From positions 2,607,820-2,671,819 of the forward strand of contig CM042998.1 of the NCBI GenBank assembly GCA_023678885.1: DNA of 64,000 nt, written 5' to 3'. The stretch comes from Pogostemon cablin. Its lineage: Eukaryota > Streptophyta > Magnoliopsida > Lamiales > Lamiaceae. The notes beneath the pieces are model-generated. The model worked only from the letters and a program-made list of their open reading frames with translations. It searched no databases and was not told the DNA's origin. Of this stretch, positions 58,346 to 64,000 are shown piece by piece. The first letter of the stretch is position 1. The number at the start of each line of letters is the position of its first letter. The translations under genes and the position numbers were made by a program.

Positions 58346-59789
58346 TTTTTCTTTGAGCTTGTTTAACTTGGATCAGGCTACATTTGAATTGGGCTTATTT
58401 GACTTGTGTTATACCTCATTTAATATAAGTCTCATTTAATTTGTTGGGCTTAAATTAATTATCAATTATTTAGAATTTTACTAAATTATTTTCTAATTTG
58501 AAAATGTCATAATTATAATTATTTAATTATTTTAATGGGTGGTTGAGATTTGTTTTAGAAATAGATTGTTATGATTTGGACTAAATTATTTCCTGATTTG
58601 AAAGGGTTAAAACCCTAAACCCTTTGGAAACATTAAATTATTTTCTAATTTGAAAAAGTTATAATTACAATTATTTAACTATTTTAATAGGTGGTTGAGA
58701 TTTGATTGAAAAATAGATGGTTAGAATTGGATTTATATTTAATATTATTAATTTTTTAATAAATAATCTTATTTCCCAATTTGAAAAAGTCATAATTATA
58801 ATTATTTAATTTTTTTAATGGGTGGTTGAGATTTATTTAAGATAAACCCTAAAACCCTAAACTCTTTGAAAACAATACATTATTTCCTAATTTGAAAAAG
58901 TTGTGATTATGATTATTTACTTATTTTAATAGATGGTTGAGATTTATTTGAAAAATAGATGGTTAGGATTGGATTTATATTTAATAATATTATTAATTTT
59001 TAATATATTATTTTTTAATTTGAAAAACTCATAGTTATAATTATTTAATTATTTATTGGGTGGCTGAGATTTGTTTGAGAAATAAATGACCAGAATTGGA
59101 TTTATTATATTTATTTAATTATTTTAATGGAGGCTGAGAGGTGACTGAGATTTGTTTAATAAATAAATGACCAAAATTAGATTTATTCTAGATTAGACTA
59201 AATTATTTCCTAATTTGAAAAAATTATAATTACAATTATTTAATTTAATTATTTTATTGAATAGCTAAAATTTGTTTGAGAAATAGATGGTCAAGGCTAG
59301 AATTGGATTTATTATAATTATTTAATTATTTCCTAATTTAAAAAAATTATAATTATAATTATTTATTTTAATTATTTCAATGGGTGACTGAAATTTGTTT
59401 AAGAAATAGGTTGCATGATTGGATTTTTTTTTTTTTGAGATTTTTTTTTGAAAAATAGATGGCTATGATTGAATTTATATTTAATATTATTAATTTTTTA
59501 ATAAATAATATCTTATTTTCATATTTGAAAAAGCTATAATTATAATTATTTAATTATTTTAATGGGTGCTCGACTTAAAAATACTTAAAAAATTCGGGCG
59601 GTTTAGCACCTGAATCCCAGATTATAGGAAAAACTTTAACTTAATCAGACTTAAATCCAGAAAGTTTAGCACCTGAATCCCAGATTATAGGAAAAAATTT
59701 AACTTAATCAGGCTTAAATCCTAGAAGTTTAGCACCTGAATCCTAGATTATAGGCCGTTCAAAATTTTTACTGTAGAACGCTTGATCTG

Positions 59790-60105
59790 GGCGGTTTAGA
59801 ACCTGAATCCCAAATATATTCCGTTCTTGAATTGGCGGTTTAGAACCTAAATCCCAAATATATTCCGTTTTTGAATTGATTCTCGTTGAAGAATTTGAAG
59901 AACTATTCAGACAATTCTAAAGTCTTTGATCTTCTTGGAGAATCGTTCTCAGTGTGTTTGAAATGAATGGATGAAGACTTCTTATATAGGTGAAGGGTGA
60001 GGAAGCTCCATATATAACTCGCAATTTGATTGGTCAATGGATGACCAAATTTGGCGGGCTTGAGCATTTCCATTCCTGCAATTTAATTGGTCTATTTAAT
60101 ATTAT
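59790..60105. repeat. Duplicated block of about 320 bp, copy 2
   Basis: Second copy of the block at 58025-58345, preceded at 59590-59760 by three short repeats of GTTTAGCACCTGAATCCCAG and flank. Confidence 0.7.
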
Positions 60106-60396
60106 TAAATTTTTTATAAATAAAATCTTATTTCCTAATTTGAAAAGATCATAATTATAATTATTTAATATACTAAATTATTTCCTAATTTGAAAATGTT
60201 ATAAGTATAAATAAATATTTAATTATTTTAATGGATGAATGAGATTTGTTTTAATAATAGATGACCAAGATTGGATATATTCTGCTTTTATATATAGATA
60301 GACATAGATGAAGCGTAGATGTAGATAAAACTAAATGAAATATGGTAAGTTTGACTAAATATCACTAATTGAGTGAGTAATCAATCTCCACTAATT

Positions 60397-60772
60397 AAAA
60401 TATTTACTTAATTTAGATAAAAATAATTAGTGGTAGAGAGATGAATATTAAATGCAAATTAATATATAAAAATATATATGGTAAGATAGAGGAATTAATT
60501 AAATACAATATTAATTACAATGTTAGGGTTACTACATCTCTTACTAAGGGCATGTAGTTTTGGGGGGAAAAGGAGTGGGACATTAAAATATTTACTTAAT
60601 TTAAATAAAAATAATTAGTGGCAGAGAGACGGATATTAAATGCAAATTAATATATAAAAATATTTATGGTAAGATAGAGGAATTAATTAAATATAATATT
60701 AATTATAATGTTAGGGGTACTACATCCCTTACTAAAGGCATGTAGTTTTGGGGGGAAAAAGAAGTAGGACAA
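60397..60772. repeat. 188-bp tandem duplication
   Basis: Two adjacent copies with a few substitutions, each ending near GTAGTTTTGGGGGGAAAA. Confidence 0.82.
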
Positions 60773-60779
60773 TTGCTGC

Positions 60780-60783
<4 letters not shown>

Positions 60784-60871
<88 letters not shown>
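60784..60871. repeat. (AT)n microsatellite
   Basis: About 88 bp of AT dinucleotides with one interruption. Confidence 0.9.
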
Positions 60872-60873
<2 letters not shown>

Positions 60874-60932
60874 GATAGATATGCGAGATTTTAAATTCAT
60901 ACCCAAACGTATTTTTCCATTCGAACAGAATA

Positions 60933-61126
60933 TACTCCTTTTTTTTCCTCTTTTATTATTTTTTTTTTATGTAGATTCGGGTATAATAATTTAAGTGTAT
61001 AATGAAATGGAAAATATAATATTTTAATATGTAATTACTAATTATATTAATGTTGAGTGTGAACTAACATGTTGAATATTAATTTAGTAAAATGAGTACT
61101 TATGTAATGAGACAGGAGGAGGTAGT
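60933..61126. mobile_element. Degenerate Stowaway-like MITE
   Basis: Left end TACTCCTTTTTTTTCC, right end GAGACAGGAGGAGGTAGTA. The body has TTTTAATATGTAATTACTAA. Confidence 0.5.
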
Positions 61127-62066
61127 ATTGGTATGGTTTATAAATATGATACTCAAATTAAGTTAATAATCGTAAGCATCACATCATCAAATGTCTTTCC
61201 TTTTCAATGCAGTTTCGAGGAAGCTCCTATCCAATAATGAAGCACTATTTAATGTTAATAATTATATTTATTTCACAAAAACCATTCACTTTCAACCTTG
61301 TTTCCAATAACTTACTTGCTTTTAATATTTTATTTAAAAAGTCTCTAATTTTATGGATGCAATTTTATGAATAAATAACTTACACAAGTATCTTGTAAGA
61401 CAGTGGTTATGTAATATGAGTCACGTATTAAATTACATAGCAAAATATGTTTATTAATGGATAAATATATTTTTTAAAATATGATAAATAATATATTATT
61501 AAAATATATTTTTAAAGTGTTACAATATAATAATTCATTATAAATACAAAAAATCACAACATATCAAAATTTAAAAAGTAATATTTTTCATTTAAAATAA
61601 TAATTTTTATACCATAAAAGAAAATTATTGAGATTTTTCTCTCTCGTGTCATGACTCATCTAATAAAAAATACTTAATAACATTAAAATGTAATCTAACA
61701 TCGAGTGCTAACCAAATGCTTTGTAGAATGCTTCCAATAATTATTGTAGTTTTCCTTTATAAATTACTCCACTTCTTATATACTTGTACAAAATTTATTT
61801 ATAAGTTGCTCCACTTCTTATATATTGTACAAAATTTATTAACAAAACGATGTCATACTTAGATTTGCTCACTTTATATACTTCCTCTCCGTACCCAAAA
61901 TATATGAAAGTATTTGGTGATATAAAGTTTAAGAAAAATAATTTTTATATAATTAAAAAAAAAAGTATTTAGATAATTAAATGAAATAAAGTGTATGTGA
62001 CACGATCCACTTTACATAACTTATTAATCAAATACTAATTTACATAAACATCGTCATTATAAAAAC

Positions 62067-62100
<34 letters not shown>
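61127..62100. other. AT-rich spacer
   Basis: No gene is visible. About 61380-61690 has GTAAGACAG..ATGAGTCACG and TCGTGTCATGACTCATC, perhaps a worn relative of the GTGAGAC MITEs. A segment with TATAAATTACTCCACTTCTT is duplicated near 61758-61840. A MITE-like left end (ACTTCCTCTCCGTACCC) is near 61880, and an (AT)n run at 62067-62096. Confidence 0.45.
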
Positions 62101-62105
<5 letters not shown>

Positions 62106-62542
62106 CATAATATGCTTATAACCAACACAATCACACCAGTTCAACATACGTGACTGGTTTCTGATACCACTTCAAATCAGACAAACTCGCGACAATACTT
62201 ATTATATTACACAACCAAAACATCAGCGGAAATAAAATAAACTCACGGCCTAGCCCAACAGGTCATCATCTATGTACATCCTCTCAAAACTTGGAGGAGC
62301 TCCACAGCTTGCACAGTCACATCACAAACTCAATCATCAACAGGCTCACCTACAATGCATAAACTAGTGAGATAAAAATCTCAATAAGTAGAAATCATGC
62401 ATGTCCGTGCATGAAAATGCATTTAGTTCTCTATCGCCTATGTCCTAATTTTTTTTCTAATTGATCTCTTTTATTTTGAAAATTGTTCACGTTGCGGGAT
62501 CCCCACGACACACTTATGATACGCACCCCAAAAGAGCTCAAT

Positions 62543-62666
62543 GGGGACGATTTTTTCGAACCCCGAAAATAGTGCTGAGAACGATTTTTCCGAACTCTGG
62601 CAAAGTGGTGGGGACGATTTTTCCGAACCCCTAATAAAAATATCGGGAACGATTTTTCCGAACCCT
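62543..62666. repeat. Four tandem copies of a unit of about 34 bp
   Basis: GGGACGATTTTTTCGAACCC, GAACGATTTTTCCGAACTC, GGACGATTTTTCCGAACCCC and GAACGATTTTTCCGAACCC recur at intervals of about 34 bp. Confidence 0.8.
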
Positions 62667-63375
62667 GACAGAGATGCATATATAGTGGCCGCACACACCA
62701 TTAGTATCTTATTAATTTTGAGAAAAACATTTTTCATGTTTATGCATGGTATGCACCCAGAACAATTAAATGTGCATCATAAACTATTTACAATATAAAT
62801 ATCAACATTTAATCACCATAAAACAACAACTTCATTTCAATTCACACAAATCCACTTCTGAAATAATAACTTCACCTCAATCACGTAGATCCATTTATAA
62901 AATAACCACTTCAACTTGGATCAAACGGATCTCTTTTTGGAATAACGACTTCATCTTGGATCCCACAGATCCTTATAACCAATATCTTCTCAAACCATAT
63001 AAATATATTTGCAACAGTTTCCAATCACACAGATCTATATAGGATAATAATAATATTTCCAATCACATGGATCCACAACTTGTATCACAATATCATCACA
63101 AATAATTTACATATACTATTATTAAATATGAACCCTACTTTCTCCAAATCACATAAATACACAGCTTGTATAACAATTTAATCACAAATAATTCATATTG
63201 TAATTAAACTAATTACCAATAATCCATAATATAATTATCACATATTAATTACAAATAATCCACAAACAACATGTTTATGCATTGTAGTTGAACTTCTACT
63301 TACCTGGATTCCGATAGTAATATAAACCCCGTAAAGAACTGTAACTAATTCGCTCCGACACGCACGTTCCGGCGC

Positions 63376-63505
63376 GCTCTCTCTCCTCTCACTCTTCTTC
63401 CTCTCTCTCTCCTCTCTCTCCCTTTCTGCTCTCTCTCCTCTCTCTCCCTTTCTGCTCTCTCTCTCCTCTCTCTCCCTTTCTGCACTCTCTCCCTCTTTTT
63501 TTTTC
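63376..63505. repeat. CT-rich tandem repeat, about 30-bp units
   Basis: Repeats of CTCTCTCCTCTCTCTCCC followed by TTTCTG occur three to four times. An Arg/Glu-rich frame on the minus strand is a by-product. Confidence 0.8.
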
Positions 63506-64000
63506 TCTCTTCGATTGAATTGGGTGTGAGGTAATCATCTCCTCAACACCCATACACATATATATAGGTAGATGATGGGGGTTTGAGTGGCCGACAACTT
63601 CAATCAAATTTTTTTTTATTTAAATCAAGCAGCCATGCATACATATTCAATTTTGGCTGCCAGCAGCCATGCATGCAAATTAGCCGCCCATTTTGACTTT
63701 TTTTTTGTTTATATATTATTATTCTTATTATAATAATTAAAATACGTGTGATACTTAATAATAAAAAAGGTGTATTTATACACATAAAATAATTAACTCA
63801 TATATCCAAATTAATATACGTAAATATTTATGCACCCATATATTCACATATTGTCATCATGTTTATCACGTATGTATTAAATAAAATGTAAAGATAATTA
63901 AAATGTAAAAATAATTATCACATAATTATAAAATGCACATAACAAAAATTAAATTATATTGGCACATGAGTAGTGAGAAGCTCGGGTATCACAGTATGAT

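Larger units (their letters stand above)
55490..60292. repeat. Degenerate AT-rich repeat array with telomere-like motifs
   Basis: Around twenty diverged blocks share ATAATTATAATTATTTAATT, TTTTAATGGGTGGYTGAGAT, TTGTTTGAGAAATAGATGGT and (in many) ATTATTAATTTTTTAATAAA. Unit length is irregular. CCCTAAA-type runs occur at 55955-56015, 57610-57665, 58608-58625 and 58846-58865. Two MITEs (56235, 57069) and a duplicated block with a TATATATAACTCG motif (58025-58345, 59790-60105) are embedded. CTTGTGCGTTGCACGGGATA near the left end and CTGCTTTTATATATAGATAG at the right end resemble motifs often seen at edges of plant mobile elements. No gene is seen. Confidence 0.6.
62160..63993 (-). mobile_element. 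Probable LTR running leftward from the window edge
   Basis: On the minus strand the sequence from 63993 begins TGTGATACCCGAGCTTCTC, like many plant gypsy LTR starts. About 1.8 kb later GTGGTATCAGAAACC (62175-62161) resembles a tRNA-Met primer-binding site. A TATA-like run (about 63559-63566) is followed by a CT/GA-rich leader. The 3' border of the LTR is not clear because no CA end abuts the putative PBS, and the target-site duplication cannot be checked at the window edge. No retrotransposon protein is in the window. Confidence 0.4.

Noticed and set aside
63389..63607. Arg/Glu-rich minus-strand open frame
   Set aside because: Translation of a CT/GA-rich tandem repeat; no gene features.
62160..63993. 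Firm calling of a complete LTR with PBS
   Set aside because: The end next to the putative primer-binding site lacks a CA terminus and the target duplication cannot be seen at the window edge, so it is kept only as probable.

Overview
The window looks like nuclear DNA of a eudicot plant. The genes contain spliceosomal introns, most of the sequence is strongly AT-rich, and there is a plant-type nuclear tRNA-Tyr gene with a 13-nt intron. The transposons are plant types: Stowaway-like MITEs with CTCCCTCCGTCCC ends, a plant L1-type LINE, tRNA-derived SINEs, a solo LTR and CACTA-type MITEs. I cannot name the species. A Lamiales-type asterid would fit, but that is only an impression. There is no prokaryotic or organellar block, no CRISPR array and no operon.

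Five protein-gene loci can be recognised, all on the minus strand. Three look intact: a gibberellin 20-oxidase (11666-13162, 3 exons, 371 aa), a serine carboxypeptidase-like protein of the SCPL48/49 (carboxypeptidase III) type (28270-32753, 9 exons, 506 aa), and a small Gag1-clamp/DUF4050 protein (34053-35514 coding, about 111 aa, with a probable upstream untranslated exon near 37.8 kb). Two are broken: CLASSY (SNF2-family, RNA-directed DNA methylation) sequences in two fragments (407-1330 and 4053-6448), and an RD19-type papain-like cysteine protease that has lost its 3' end (40842-43119). One tRNA-Tyr(GUA) gene lies at 40584-40669 on the plus strand.

Layout: 0-6.5 kb, duplicated CLASSY pseudogene pieces, one split by a SINE. 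6.5-11.6 kb, MITEs and a larger element with terminal inverted repeats. 11.7-13.2 kb, GA20ox. 13.2-24.4 kb, transposon-rich, including a LINE inside a MITE that also holds a second MITE. 24.7-26.3 kb, MITEs and a local array of short hairpins split by a MULE-like element. 28.2-37.9 kb, the two intact genes SCPL and Gag1-like, back to back on one strand. 38-43.1 kb, CACTA-like repeats, tRNA-Tyr and the truncated protease. 43.1-54.3 kb, AT-rich intergenic DNA with a solo LTR and several MITEs. 54.3-55.5 kb, a GC-rich Harbinger-like element. 55.5-60.3 kb, a degenerate AT-rich repeat array with telomere-like CCCTAAA motifs. 60.3-64 kb, tandem duplications and a probable LTR running to the window edge.

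The genes do not form a pathway. Two could affect development or chromatin in general terms (gibberellin synthesis, RdDM), but the CLASSY copies are dead. I found no convincing undescribed biological system. What stands out is transposon archaeology: a SINE with its empty site preserved in a paralogue, a three-level nest, the hairpin array, and a MITE family with GTGAGAC ends.
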